Source: Halobacteriales archaeon QS_4_69_31
Lineage (GTDB): Archaea > Halobacteriota > Halobacteria > Halobacteriales > Haloarculaceae
Length of the DNA: 64,000 nucleotides
Direction: 5' to 3'
NCBI GenBank assembly: GCA_003021655.1
Contig: PXRP01000023.1
Coordinates: 37,731-101,730, forward strand
A model generated the notes under the pieces. The model was not told where the DNA came from and did no database searches. It was given only the letters and a program-made list of their open reading frames with translations. Shown piece by piece: positions 26,357 to 34,575 of this stretch. Position 1 is the first letter of the stretch. Each line of letters starts with the position of its first letter. The position numbers and the translations under genes are program-made.

Positions 26357-26530
26357 ATGGTACACTGCCCTGAGTGTGAGGCGACGGTCGCCGACCAGAA
26401 CGACGTCGAATTCGCCGACATGGACGCGAAGATGGCCGGACTCGTCAGGTCCTCCAAGCGGTTCTACGTCGTCGCCTGCGACGCCTGTGGCGCGGCCATC
26501 GGGAGCGGCGTCGCCGGCGGTGGCGGATAG
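26357..26530 (+). CDS. Small CPxCG zinc-ribbon protein
   Basis: 57 residues with two zinc knuckles, HCPECE near the start and CDACGAA near residue 44, typical of the many haloarchaeal micro-zinc-finger proteins (under 70 residues). The ATG at 26357 follows CATTTACC by 28 bases. Function unknown; several relatives affect biofilm or regulation in Haloferax. Confidence 0.8.
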   Translation: MVHCPECEATVADQNDVEFADMDAKMAGLVRSSKRFYVVACDACGAAIGSGVAGGGG

Positions 26531-26571
26531 GCGCGGTCTCTGTCCGGTCGTCGCGGCCCGCTCTCGACCGC

Positions 26572-27273
26572 TCACCCGTCGGGCCGTTCTAGCCCTGCTA
26601 TCAGCGTGTCGACGCGGGCCTGTTCGTCGACGCTCTCGGGGTGGACCGCCCAGATGACCACGATGTCGCCGTCGTGTTCGATCGTCGCGACGTGGACCAG
26701 GAGCGCGGCCCCGGACCCGCTACTGGTGTTGGTCCGGTAGGTCGAGACGGTGCGGTCCGCGCCGAGGGCTTCGACGGTCCGGTTGCCCTGGAACTCGATG
26801 TCGGTGCTGTCGGCGGTGAACCGCTCGACGATGTCCCTGTTCGAGAGGGAACTGAGGGGGTTGAGACTGCGCCCGGCGACCCGCGCGCCCGGCGTCGAGA
26901 GCACCGAGAAGCGGACCGACGCCGTCGCCTCGCCGGTCTGCTCCCCGCCGGAGGCGTTCTCGCCGGGCCCCCCCGTGGCGTTGTCCGACACCGCCGCGAG
27001 GTCGTCGGCGTCGACGCTCCGGTTGTACGCGTAGCGGTGACTGGTGATCAACACCTGCCGGGTCTGGCCGGAGACCGTGGCGTTCAGCGTCCTGTTGAGC
27101 GTGTCGTTGCCCGCCGGCCGGTAGTCGGCCTCCGAGAGCGCGTCGTCGCCGACGACCGTCTCGTTGGCCCGGAACTCCAGCGGTCCGCTTCCCATGAGAA
27201 ACCCCACACACCCCGTCGAGAGCAGACTCACGCAGACGACCGCGACCACTGCTCGCCGTGGATGTGGTGCCAT
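26572..27273 (-). CDS. Secreted lipoprotein, DUF6517-like
   Basis: 233 residues. Signal peptide MAPHPRRAVVAVVCVSLLST followed by the lipobox cysteine (LSTGC), so a lipid-anchored extracellular protein. The mature part has many N-x-S/T sites, the segments VSGQTRQVLITSHRYAYNRS and RFSVLSTPGARVAGRSLNPL, and a C-terminal VIWAVHPESVD. These match my memory of the haloarchaeal DUF6517 family. Function unknown. TATAAAA at 27297 is 27 bases before the ATG. Confidence 0.82.
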   Translation of the reverse strand: MAPHPRRAVVAVVCVSLLSTGCVGFLMGSGPLEFRANETVVGDDALSEADYRPAGNDTLNRTLNATVSGQTRQVLITSHRYAYNRSVDADDLAAVSDNATGGPGENASGGEQTGEATASVRFSVLSTPGARVAGRSLNPLSSLSNRDIVERFTADSTDIEFQGNRTVEALGADRTVSTYRTNTSSGSGAALLVHVATIEHDGDIVVIWAVHPESVDEQARVDTLIAGLERPDG

Positions 27274-27296
27274 ACAACGATACTGACAAGGACGAC

Positions 27297-27303
27297 TATA
27301 AAA
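27297..27303 (-). promoter_or_regulatory. TATA box of the DUF6517-like lipoprotein gene
   Basis: TATAAAA (read on the plus strand; TTTTATA on the transcribed strand) centred 27 bases before the start at 27273. Leaderless arrangement. Confidence 0.65.
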
Positions 27304-27316
27304 ACACCGACTGCGG

Positions 27317-28792
27317 TCACTCGAACCGGTAGGAGGGACCGTCCTCCGAGTCCTGGACCTCGACGCCGAGGGCGGCCAGGCGGTCGCGCAGGTCGTCGGC
27401 GCGGTCGTAGTTGCCGGCCTCGCGCTCGGCCTCCCGGACCTCCAGGACGAGTTCGACCAGGTCCTCGGCGACCGAGACCTCACCCCCGGAGTCGCCCAGC
27501 GAGAGGCCGAACACGTCGCCGCCGAGTCCCTCGAAGGCGTCGACGGCGCGTTTCAGCCCGGCGTAGTCGTACTCGGCGTGGCCGTCGACGTGGGCGTTGA
27601 CCGCCGACGCCAGGTCCAGCAGGGCGGCCATCGCCTCGCGGGTGTTGAAGTCGTCGTTCATCGCCGCCTCGAAGGACTCGCGGACCGCGTCGACGGCCTC
27701 CCGGAGGTCCCCGTCGACGAGTTTCGCGTAGGCGTCGACGCTGTCGCGGGCCGCCACCGCGCGCTCGTACCCCCGCTCGATGGTTTCCCAGCGGTCCCCG
27801 GCCTCGGCCAGCGTCGCCGCCGAGAACGTGGGGTCCGCCGAGTAGACCGTCGAGAGGAAAAAGGTTCTGAGGACGTCGGGGCCGAACTCCTCGATTGCCT
27901 CGCGCGCGGTAGTGAAGTTCCGCAGGCTCGAACTCATCTTCTCGCCCTCGACCTGGACCATCCCGGTGTGGAGCCAGTACCGCGAGAACTCCTTCCCGGT
28001 GGCGGCCTCGCTCTGTGCGATCTCGTTTTCGTTGTGCGGGAACACCAGGTCCGAGCCCGCGACGTGGATGTCGAAGGTCTCGCCGAGGTGGGTCGTCGAC
28101 ATGGCCGAACACTCGATGTGCCAGCCCGGCCGCCCCTCGCCCCACGGCGAGTCCCAGGTGAGCGCGCCCTCGACGGCCTCCTCGGGGGGCGCCGCGCCCT
28201 CGTGGCGGTGCCCGGCGACCTCCTCGGGGTCGACGCCGCCGGCCTTCCAGAGGGCGAAGTCCGCCGGGTCGCGCTTCTCGCCGGCGTAGTCGGCGTCGGC
28301 CTCCATCTCCCCGGGGTCCTGGTTCGAGAGTTTGCCGTACCCCTCGAAACTGCTCACGTCGAAGTAGACCGAGCCGTTGGACTCGTAGGCGTACCCCTTC
28401 TCGACGAGCGCCTCGACCATCCGGACGATGTCGTCGATGTGTTCCGAGACTCGGGGGTAGACGTCGGCCCGCCGGAGGCCGAGCGCGTCCATCGCGTCGA
28501 TGACCTCGGCCATGTAGTTGCGGGCGACCTCGCGCTCGTCGTCGCCGTCCTCGCCGATCCGGGCGACGATCTTCTCGCTGACGTCGGTGAAGTTCTGGAC
28601 GTACCGGACGTCGTAGCCGACGGACTCCAGCCACCGGCACATCACGTCTGTGTGGACCCAGGTGCGCGCGTGACCAACGTGGACGGGGTCGGAGGTCGTC
28701 AGCCCACAGAGGTACAGCGTGACCTGGTCGTCGTCGGCCGGCTCGAACACCTCCCGCTCGCCCGTGAGCGTGTTGGTCACGTGCAGCGTCAT
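27317..28792 (-). CDS. cysS: Cysteinyl-tRNA synthetase
   Basis: 491-residue class I aminoacyl-tRNA synthetase. Seen: the zinc cysteine and HIGH-type motif in [18 protein letters not shown], zinc ligands around WHIECSAMS, the [16 protein letters not shown] block, and KMSKS as [11 protein letters not shown]. The C-terminal DALR-like domain follows. ATG 28792 ([11 protein letters not shown]) is used; an upstream in-frame ATG at 28822 would fall inside the promoter. It shows that Cys-tRNA is made directly here. Confidence 0.96.
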   Translation of the reverse strand: MTLHVTNTLTGEREVFEPADDDQVTLYLCGLTTSDPVHVGHARTWVHTDVMCRWLESVGYDVRYVQNFTDVSEKIVARIGEDGDDEREVARNYMAEVIDAMDALGLRRADVYPRVSEHIDDIVRMVEALVEKGYAYESNGSVYFDVSSFEGYGKLSNQDPGEMEADADYAGEKRDPADFALWKAGGVDPEEVAGHRHEGAAPPEEAVEGALTWDSPWGEGRPGWHIECSAMSTTHLGETFDIHVAGSDLVFPHNENEIAQSEAATGKEFSRYWLHTGMVQVEGEKMSSSLRNFTTAREAIEEFGPDVLRTFFLSTVYSADPTFSAATLAEAGDRWETIERGYERAVAARDSVDAYAKLVDGDLREAVDAVRESFEAAMNDDFNTREAMAALLDLASAVNAHVDGHAEYDYAGLKRAVDAFEGLGGDVFGLSLGDSGGEVSVAEDLVELVLEVREAEREAGNYDRADDLRDRLAALGVEVQDSEDGPSYRFE

Positions 28793-28996
28793 CACCCGAG
28801 AGTACGCACCCTGGCGTTTCAATCCGTCGGATGCGCGACCCCTACGCCCCGAGCGCGTCCTCGCCGGCGAGTGTCACGACCGTGTACTCAACCCCGGTTA
28901 AATCGCTCGGGCGCGGCCGCGACCACCGCGCTTGCCGCCGGTCGCGACGGCGTCGACAGACGACATCCCTAAGAGCGATTCGCCCGAATCCCCGGT

Positions 28997-29872
28997 ATGG
29001 AAGCGCTCGTCATCGTCGCCCACGGCTCGCATCTCAACTCGGAGTCGTCGACGCCGACCTTCGCCCACGCGGACACGATACGCGCGACAGGCGCCTTCGA
29101 CGAGGTCCGGGAGGGGTTCTGGAAGGAGGAACCCCCCTTCAGGGAGGTGCTCCGGACCGTCGAGAGCGACGAGGTCTACGTCGTCCCGCTTTTCATCTCG
29201 GAGGGGTACTTCACCGAGCAGGTCATCCCGCGGGAACTCCGCCTGGCGGAGTGGGACCCCGCACAGTGGGACTCGGACGGCACCAGCGCCACCCACACCA
29301 CGCTGACACCGACGGACGTGGACAAGCGGGTCCACTACTGCGGGCCGGTCGGCACCCACGACGCGATGAGCGACGTCGTCGTCCAGCGCGCGGAGTCGGT
29401 CACCGGCGACCCCGACGTCGGCGAGGGGTTCGGGCTGGCCGTCGTCGGCCACGGCACCGAGCGCAACGAGAACTCCGCGAAGGCCATCGAGTACCACGCC
29501 GAGCGCATCGCCGCGATGGACCGCTTCGACGAGGTCCGGCCGCTGTTCATGGACGAAGACCCCGAGGTCGACGACGTGACCGACTACTTCGAGAGCGAGG
29601 ACGTCGTCGTCGTCCCGCTGTTCATCGCCGACGGCTACCACACCCAGGAGGACATCCCCGAGGACATGGGCCTGACCGACGACTACAGAACCGGGTGGGA
29701 GACGCCGGCCGAGGTCGACGGCCACCGGATCTGGTACTCCGGGGCGGTCGGGACCGAACCGCTGATGGCCGACGTCGTCCTGGAGCGGGCCGCCGACGCC
29801 GGCGCGGACGTCGAGGCGGCCATCGACCGGGTCCGCGCCGAGACGACCGGCGCCGACGTGGCGGGCCACTGA
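28997..29872 (+). CDS. cbiX: CbiX/SirB-type chelatase family protein
   Basis: 291-residue protein with two tandem CbiX halves: VIVAHGSHLNSES and AVVGHGTERNENS, the metal-binding His motifs of sirohydrochlorin cobalt/iron chelatases, each followed by a VVVPLFI strand (VYVVPLFISEGYFTEQ; VVVVPLFIADGYHTQED). It probably inserts Co2+ (or Ni/Fe) into sirohydrochlorin or a related ring. The next gene is DR2241-like, a known companion of this chelatase form. Its last codons lie within a direct repeat continuing downstream. Confidence 0.9.
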   Translation: MEALVIVAHGSHLNSESSTPTFAHADTIRATGAFDEVREGFWKEEPPFREVLRTVESDEVYVVPLFISEGYFTEQVIPRELRLAEWDPAQWDSDGTSATHTTLTPTDVDKRVHYCGPVGTHDAMSDVVVQRAESVTGDPDVGEGFGLAVVGHGTERNENSAKAIEYHAERIAAMDRFDEVRPLFMDEDPEVDDVTDYFESEDVVVVPLFIADGYHTQEDIPEDMGLTDDYRTGWETPAEVDGHRIWYSGAVGTEPLMADVVLERAADAGADVEAAIDRVRAETTGADVAGH

Positions 29873-30024
29873 CGACCGGGACCGAGGCCACGAGCCACCA
29901 ATCGGGGGGCCGACGCCACTGGCCACTGACCAGGGGACCGACGTGGCGGGCGACTGACGGCCGGGACCGGCGCCACTGGTGACTGACCGGCGGCGACGCG
30001 GCGGGCCACTGACCGGGTCGACCG
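29854..30024. repeat. Degenerate direct repeat that includes the cbiX stop codon
   Basis: A 31-base segment covering the end of cbiX (29854-29884, CGACGTGGCGGGCCACTGA core) recurs at 29939-29969 with two mismatches and at 29994-30024 with more. Other pieces with CCACTG and GACCGGGACCG lie between. The array fills the gap before the DR2241-like gene, whose TATA-like GTATTTTA is at 30054. Confidence 0.75.
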
Positions 30025-30085
30025 TGGACCGAGCGCGAACCGGGAGACGGGCGGTATTTTACCGGCGCGGTCCTACCGGCCCGGT

Positions 30086-31189
30086 ATGAACGAAGACCAG
30101 GTGGAGGCGCTGGCCGAGGCGGCCGCCGACAGGGTCGAGTTCGACGGTTTCGCCGCCGCCCGGGAGGGTGAGGGCTACGTCCTCGCCACGGAGGAAGGGT
30201 CCGAGACGCTCGTCCACGAGAGCGACCTCGGGGAGGCGGCCGCCGACTACGCCGACTACGTCACGAACTGGTACTTCTGGCACGCCGGGGCCCCGCAGGC
30301 CGAGGACCGCTGGGCGTTCCTCCGGTGGCTCGAAGACGCCGGGGAGCGCCCCGTCCCCGACCGCTACGACGCGCTCGCCGGCGACGGCGTCACGACCGCG
30401 TGGGGGCAACTCCGGGTCACGGTGACGGCGGACGCGGACGGCCGGCGCCGGTACGCACTCCGCCACGAGGACGACGCCGGCGCGGCCGACGCCGAGGTGA
30501 CCGACTACGATGACCCGCTGGACGCACGCGAGATCGCGAAACACGACGACTACGACCGCTACCGGCCGCTGAAGACCGCGCCGACGCTCCGGACCGGCTG
30601 GCGGTTCCCCGACCTCCGCCCCGCGGCCCTCGTGCGGGCGGTCGATTTCCTCTATCCGGCGTCCGTGGCCAACTGGCACCGCGAGCGGGCTGGCGAACTC
30701 GACGTGAGCCACTGGCGCGAGACCGTCGAGCGCCAGAGCGGCATCTACGGCGTCGTCGAGACCTGGGACCGCCAGGAGGGGTACGAACACGTCAACTGGG
30801 TCGCGGAGGCCTGCTGTGTGGACTCGCAGTGTCTCAAGCGCCGCGAGTGGGAGTACGACGCGGAGACCGACCTGGACGTCGACGGCGGCGACGGCGAGTT
30901 CCCCTGCCGGGAACCCTGCTCGCTTGTCATCGCCGCCGCCCGCCAGTGGACGAAACTCGAGGGCGAACAGCCCCGCACCTACGAGTTCGAACTCACGCCC
31001 AGCGAGAAAGAACAGGTCGAGGACATCATCGACGCGGTCGCCGAGGGCCGGACCGGCGACGTCCGCGAGGGCGATGTCTACGACGGCGCGAACCGCTACC
31101 GCGCGCGGTTCCTCCGCGCGAAACGGTTCGACGACGAGGGTACCCTCTGTGGCGTGCCGACCGACCCCGACGGGGACGACGACGAGTGA
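30086..31189 (+). CDS. DR2241-family protein (CbiX companion with Fe-S cysteines)
   Basis: 367 residues. The N-terminal two thirds (GRRRYALRHE, YRPLKTAPTLRTGW) match the DR2241 stabilising domain; the C-terminal part carries the conserved cysteines ACCVDSQC and FPCREPC, proposed to bind a 4Fe-4S cluster, followed by SLVIAAARQWTKLEGE. It follows the chelatase gene, as elsewhere in archaea, and probably works with it in cobalamin (or another tetrapyrrole) synthesis. The exact role is not established. The ATG at 30086 is 28 bases after GTATTTTA. Confidence 0.85.
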   Translation: MNEDQVEALAEAAADRVEFDGFAAAREGEGYVLATEEGSETLVHESDLGEAAADYADYVTNWYFWHAGAPQAEDRWAFLRWLEDAGERPVPDRYDALAGDGVTTAWGQLRVTVTADADGRRRYALRHEDDAGAADAEVTDYDDPLDAREIAKHDDYDRYRPLKTAPTLRTGWRFPDLRPAALVRAVDFLYPASVANWHRERAGELDVSHWRETVERQSGIYGVVETWDRQEGYEHVNWVAEACCVDSQCLKRREWEYDAETDLDVDGGDGEFPCREPCSLVIAAARQWTKLEGEQPRTYEFELTPSEKEQVEDIIDAVAEGRTGDVREGDVYDGANRYRARFLRAKRFDDEGTLCGVPTDPDGDDDE

Positions 31190-31252
31190 GACAGAGACGA
31201 CGGCGGGTGAGACCGAGATGCCGGTGAGAGCGAGGGCGACCCCGGCGCGGAC

Positions 31253-31834
31253 TCAGGACCCGGCCACGAGCAGGTACATGGCGACGAGGACGCCGACGAG
31301 GACGACGAGCGCGCCCAGCAAAACGAGGTTGCTCCCGATGACCAGCGCGGCGATGGCGGCGACGGCGACGGCGAGTACGCCCAGCGCCAGGACGACGAGT
31401 TCCGGGTTCTCGACGAGGGGCGCGAGCGGCGACCCGCCCCCGGAAGGTGCGGACTCCTCGCGGGGCTGGGGCTCCGAGAGCGACTCGTCGACCTCCACGG
31501 GCTCCTCTTCCGCCTCGGGTTCGAGGACGTGGACGTCGACGTAGCGGGTCTGGGCGCCGTAGGCGGACGCGACCTTCAGTTTCCCGCGGACCGACCCCGA
31601 GCCGTTGACTGACACGCGGACCGCGCGGCGGGACTCCCCGTCGATGAAGTGGTTGGCGGCGTCGATAGACGCCACTTCCGAGAGGGCGTCGTCGAGGTGG
31701 AGGTGAGCGTGGACCGACGTCCCGTGGTTGATCAACTCCACGTCGAACGAGCCGGTCGTCTCGAACGACCCCGGCACCTCCACTGCGTGGAGCTCCTCCC
31801 TGTTGAGGTGGACCGACAGCCTGTCCGCTGGCAC
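31253..31834 (-). CDS. Haloarchaeal membrane protein with beta-rich domain
   Basis: 193 residues. Residues 1-100 are a beta-rich domain (LSVHLNREELHAVEVPGSFE, FDVELINHGTSVHAHLHLDD) like a small immunoglobulin-type fold for cell-surface or periplasmic-side proteins but without a signal peptide; an acidic linker follows (about 105-140), then two C-terminal membrane helices (VVLALGVLAVAVAAIAALVI and VLLGALVVLVGVLVAMYLLV). I believe this is DUF7524; no function is known. Confidence 0.75.
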   Translation of the reverse strand: MPADRLSVHLNREELHAVEVPGSFETTGSFDVELINHGTSVHAHLHLDDALSEVASIDAANHFIDGESRRAVRVSVNGSGSVRGKLKVASAYGAQTRYVDVHVLEPEAEEEPVEVDESLSEPQPREESAPSGGGSPLAPLVENPELVVLALGVLAVAVAAIAALVIGSNLVLLGALVVLVGVLVAMYLLVAGS

Positions 31835-32156
31835 ACCCGGGAGTGAGCGTGGACGACAGAAAAAGGTTCAGGCTGGCGAACCGCCGGGCGTTCCACAGAC
31901 CGGGGTCAATACCAGCCTGACGCCCCGTCGTCGGTCCGCCCGACGGTCGACGCCCGTCCCCGGGACGCCGCTGTGGAACTGGTGTCAGACCGGGCCGCCG
32001 TGCAGTCTGTCGGATCGGCGGCCGCCGTGCAGTCTGTCGGATCGGCGGCCGCCGTGCAGTCTGCCGGATCGGCGGCCGCCGTGCCGTCGGTCGAGCGGGC
32101 CGCCGTGCCGTCGGTCGAGCGGGCCGTCGTGTCGTCGGTCGGACCGGCGGCAGCTG
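31835..32156. repeat. Tandem repeats (27-bp and 24-bp units) between two minus-strand genes
   Basis: Three 27-base units begin GCCGCCGTGCAGTCTGTCGG at 31994, 32021 and 32048, followed by three shorter 24-base relatives at 32075, 32099 and 32123 (GCCGCCGTGCCGTCGGTCGA type). They lie just past the stop codon of the Trm112-like gene. The rest of the 322-base gap shows no gene. Confidence 0.88.
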
Positions 32157-32351
32157 TCAGGCTGGGGCTTCCTCCCGCATGTCCGGTGGCAGTAGGTTCG
32201 GGATGCCGTCCTCGATGGGGTAGACCTCGCCACACTCCGTGCAGGTGAGCGTCCCCTCCATGATTTCCTCGTCGTCGCGTTCCTCGACATCGAGTTCGAG
32301 CTCGTGTTTGTCGACCGGACAGCAGATGATGTCCATCAGGTCCTCTTTCAT
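32157..32351 (-). CDS. Trm112-like methyltransferase activator / zinc-ribbon protein
   Basis: 64 residues: MKEDLMDIICCPVDKHELEL, a second knuckle CTECGEVYPIEDGIPNLLPP. This is the Trm112 fold, a small zinc protein that binds and stabilises several tRNA, rRNA and release-factor methyltransferases; in Haloferax a Trm112 partners many of them. Family YcaR/UPF0434 proteins look similar. The stop is directly followed by the tandem repeat. Confidence 0.88.
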   Translation of the reverse strand: MKEDLMDIICCPVDKHELELDVEERDDEEIMEGTLTCTECGEVYPIEDGIPNLLPPDMREEAPA

Positions 32352-32476
32352 GCCTCCACGTCCGGTCGGTGGGGAAAAAAGCCTGCCGGGACAGGCGGAC
32401 GCATTCGTTCTCGAACCGGCTCCGACCGGCCGGCGGTACCGTCGACGGGGCCGGGACCGTCCCCACCCGGGCGGGT

Positions 32477-33880
32477 TCAAAAGAGGTGTTCGCGGACGAC
32501 CGTCTCCTCGCGACCCGGCCCGACGCCGACGGCGTAGACCGGGGTGTCGAGTTCGTCTTCGAGGTACTCGAGGTAGGCCCGGGCGTTCTGGGGGAGGCTC
32601 CCGTAGCCCTCGGCGGCGACCGCCGCGCCGTCGAACTCCGGCCACCCGTCGAAGGTCCGCAGGTTCGGCTCGCAGGCGGCCCACCGCTCGGTCGGCGCGG
32701 GCATCGTTAGCACCTCCTCGCCGTCGAGGGTGTAGGAGTGGCCGACCGTGACCTCCTCCAGCCCCGCCAGCGTGTCGACGTGGTTGACCGCCAGGCCCGT
32801 GAAGCCGCTGGCGCGGGCGGCGTGGCGCAACATCGGGACGTCGAGCCAGCCGACACGCCGCGGGCGGCCGGTGACGGTGCCGTACTCGCCGCCCGCTTCG
32901 CGGATCCGGGCCGCGAGTTTCTCGCTCTCGGTTCGGGGGTCGTCGGGGTCGCCGTCGTAGCCCGGCGTGTCGCCCGGGACGCCCCCGAGTTCGGTCGGCA
33001 TCGGCCCGCTCCCCACCCGCGAGAGGTAGGCCTTGACGATGCCGACGACCTCGCCGTCGCCGACGACGCCCGGCGCGAGTCCCGTACCCGTGCAGGCGCC
33101 GCCGGCCGTGGGATTCGAGGACGTCACGTACGGGTAGTTGCCGTGGTCGATGTCGATGATCGTCCCCTGTGCGCCCTCGAACATGACGTTCGCACCCTCG
33201 TCGATGCGGTCGGCGAGGAAGTCGCCGGCGTCGACGAGCATCCCCTCCTCGCGGAGGCGCCGGCCGTACTCGCGGTACTCCTCGAAGAGGGCGTCGACGT
33301 CGAACGCCTCGTCGACGTCGCCCTCGGAGTCCCCGCCCGCGTCGCTCACGGAGACGCCGAAGACGTCCTCGGCGAGCGCCCGCTTGAGGGGGACGGTGTA
33401 CTCAAGGCGGTCCCGGAGTACCTCGGGGTCGGCGAGGTCGCCAATACGGAGGCCGCGGCGGCCGGCCTTGTCCTCGTAGGTGGGGCCGATGCCGCGCCCG
33501 GTCGTGCCGACCTCGTCGTCGGTATCGCTCTTTGCCTCCTCCTCGATGCCGTCGAGCACGCGGTGGTAGGGGAAGATGACGTGCGCGCGGCGGGCGACCC
33601 GGACGTCGGGGTCGAGCCCCCGCTGGCGGAGGGCGTCGAGTTCCTCGAACAGCGTCGCGGGGTTGACCACACAGCCGTTGCCCAGCACACCGACCTTGCC
33701 CCGAACGGCCCCGCTGGGGACCAGCGAGAGTTTGTACTCCTCGCCCCCGTGGACCACGGTGTGGCCCGCGTTGTCGCCGCCCTGGTAGCGGGCGACGACG
33801 TCGGCATCGTCGCCGTACACGTCGACGATACCGCCCTTCCCTTCGTCGCCGAGTTGCGCGCCGACGATCGTGACGGTCAT
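32477..33880 (-). CDS. purA: Adenylosuccinate synthetase
   Basis: 467-residue enzyme making adenylosuccinate from IMP, aspartate and GTP, the first step from IMP to AMP. Seen: GAQLGDEGKGGIVDV (GTP/active-site Asp), GGDNAGHTVV, TTGRGIGPTYEDKAGRRGLR, EGAQGTIIDIDHGNYPYVTS, GRPRRVGWLD and VNHVDTLAGL. An acidic insertion (about residues 165-185) is a typical halophilic expansion. GTTTACA on the minus strand about 30 bases before the ATG suggests a leaderless start. Confidence 0.96.
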   Translation of the reverse strand: MTVTIVGAQLGDEGKGGIVDVYGDDADVVARYQGGDNAGHTVVHGGEEYKLSLVPSGAVRGKVGVLGNGCVVNPATLFEELDALRQRGLDPDVRVARRAHVIFPYHRVLDGIEEEAKSDTDDEVGTTGRGIGPTYEDKAGRRGLRIGDLADPEVLRDRLEYTVPLKRALAEDVFGVSVSDAGGDSEGDVDEAFDVDALFEEYREYGRRLREEGMLVDAGDFLADRIDEGANVMFEGAQGTIIDIDHGNYPYVTSSNPTAGGACTGTGLAPGVVGDGEVVGIVKAYLSRVGSGPMPTELGGVPGDTPGYDGDPDDPRTESEKLAARIREAGGEYGTVTGRPRRVGWLDVPMLRHAARASGFTGLAVNHVDTLAGLEEVTVGHSYTLDGEEVLTMPAPTERWAACEPNLRTFDGWPEFDGAAVAAEGYGSLPQNARAYLEYLEDELDTPVYAVGVGPGREETVVREHLF

Positions 33881-34204
33881 ACACCTGGCTTTCCCCGGGC
33901 CCGTGTAAACAGATTACGGAACCGGCCGCCCGCTCCGCCGGGCCCCGAACGCCCCCGCCCGCCCCCGCTCGCCCTCGCCCGGCCCCGCTCGCGTCGGTTT
34001 CCCCGGTCGCCGCCGGCGACCCCTCCACCGGGAAACTCCGTGACACCTGCACGAACCGCAATCGTTAATTGTTGACACGGAGAACCGCCGACCGACCGGT
34101 TCGGAGCCCAGAACGACCCCCGAACCGCACGACCGAACCGCGTTCTCCCGTCCGTTCGGATGACAGCAACATTTAAAACCCTCAAACACAAGTTAACAAT
34201 TGGC
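33881..34204. other. Divergent promoter region of purA and the HTH gene
   Basis: 324 bases without a gene. The left end carries the purA promoter element; the right end the TATA box at 34171. Between lies a very C-rich run (about 33935-34020, GCCCCCGCCC-like), read on one strand as low-complexity Pro/Arg/Gly, and a near-neutral AATCGTTAATTGTTGAC at about 34059. Confidence 0.5.
34171..34178 (+). promoter_or_regulatory. TATA box of the HTH protein gene
   Basis: ATTTAAAA with a purine-rich AGCAAC (BRE-like) before it, centred about 30 bases upstream of ATG 34205. It decides the start: the earlier in-frame ATG at 34160 would lie upstream of the TATA box. Confidence 0.7.
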
Positions 34205-34510
34205 ATGATAGACAGACTTGAGAAGGAAGTAGACATGCTCGAGCGGCATCTGCAGGTTCTGCGGATGGTGATCCAGAACGAGCCCATCGGTATCGTGAAG
34301 ATGTCCAACGAGACAGGCTACCCCCACCACAAGGTCCGCTACTCTCTGCGGGTCCTCGAGGAGGAGAACCTCATCGAGCCCTCCAGCCAGGGAGCGATCA
34401 CGACCGAGGACACGGAGGAGTTCGTCGACGACCTGGACGGGAAGATAGACCACATCATCGAGAAACTCAGGGGGATGAAAATCGAGGAAGCGGCCGAGAT
34501 AGAGGGCTGA
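34205..34510 (+). CDS. Conserved haloarchaeal winged-HTH protein
   Basis: 101 residues: coiled-coil-like start MIDRLEKEVDMLERHLQVLR, a winged HTH (IGIVKMSNETGYPHHKVRYS followed by LRVLEEENLIEPSSQGAI) and an acidic helical end (EFVDDLDGKIDHIIEKLRGM). Very similar to a widely conserved haloarchaeal protein annotated as transcriptional regulator. Targets unknown. A clean TATA box supports the start at 34205. Confidence 0.85.
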   Translation: MIDRLEKEVDMLERHLQVLRMVIQNEPIGIVKMSNETGYPHHKVRYSLRVLEEENLIEPSSQGAITTEDTEEFVDDLDGKIDHIIEKLRGMKIEEAAEIEG

Positions 34511-34575
34511 CCACACCGTAATCGGGGAGTTCGCTGCGGCACAGAGAGTCTATTTGCGGTCTCTACGGCCAGTGC

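Noticed and set aside
31906..32466. Repeat-rich minus-strand frame (DGTAARST-like units)
   Set aside because: It is created by the 27/24-bp tandem repeat, and the Trm112-like gene occupies the neighbouring frame with clear zinc motifs.
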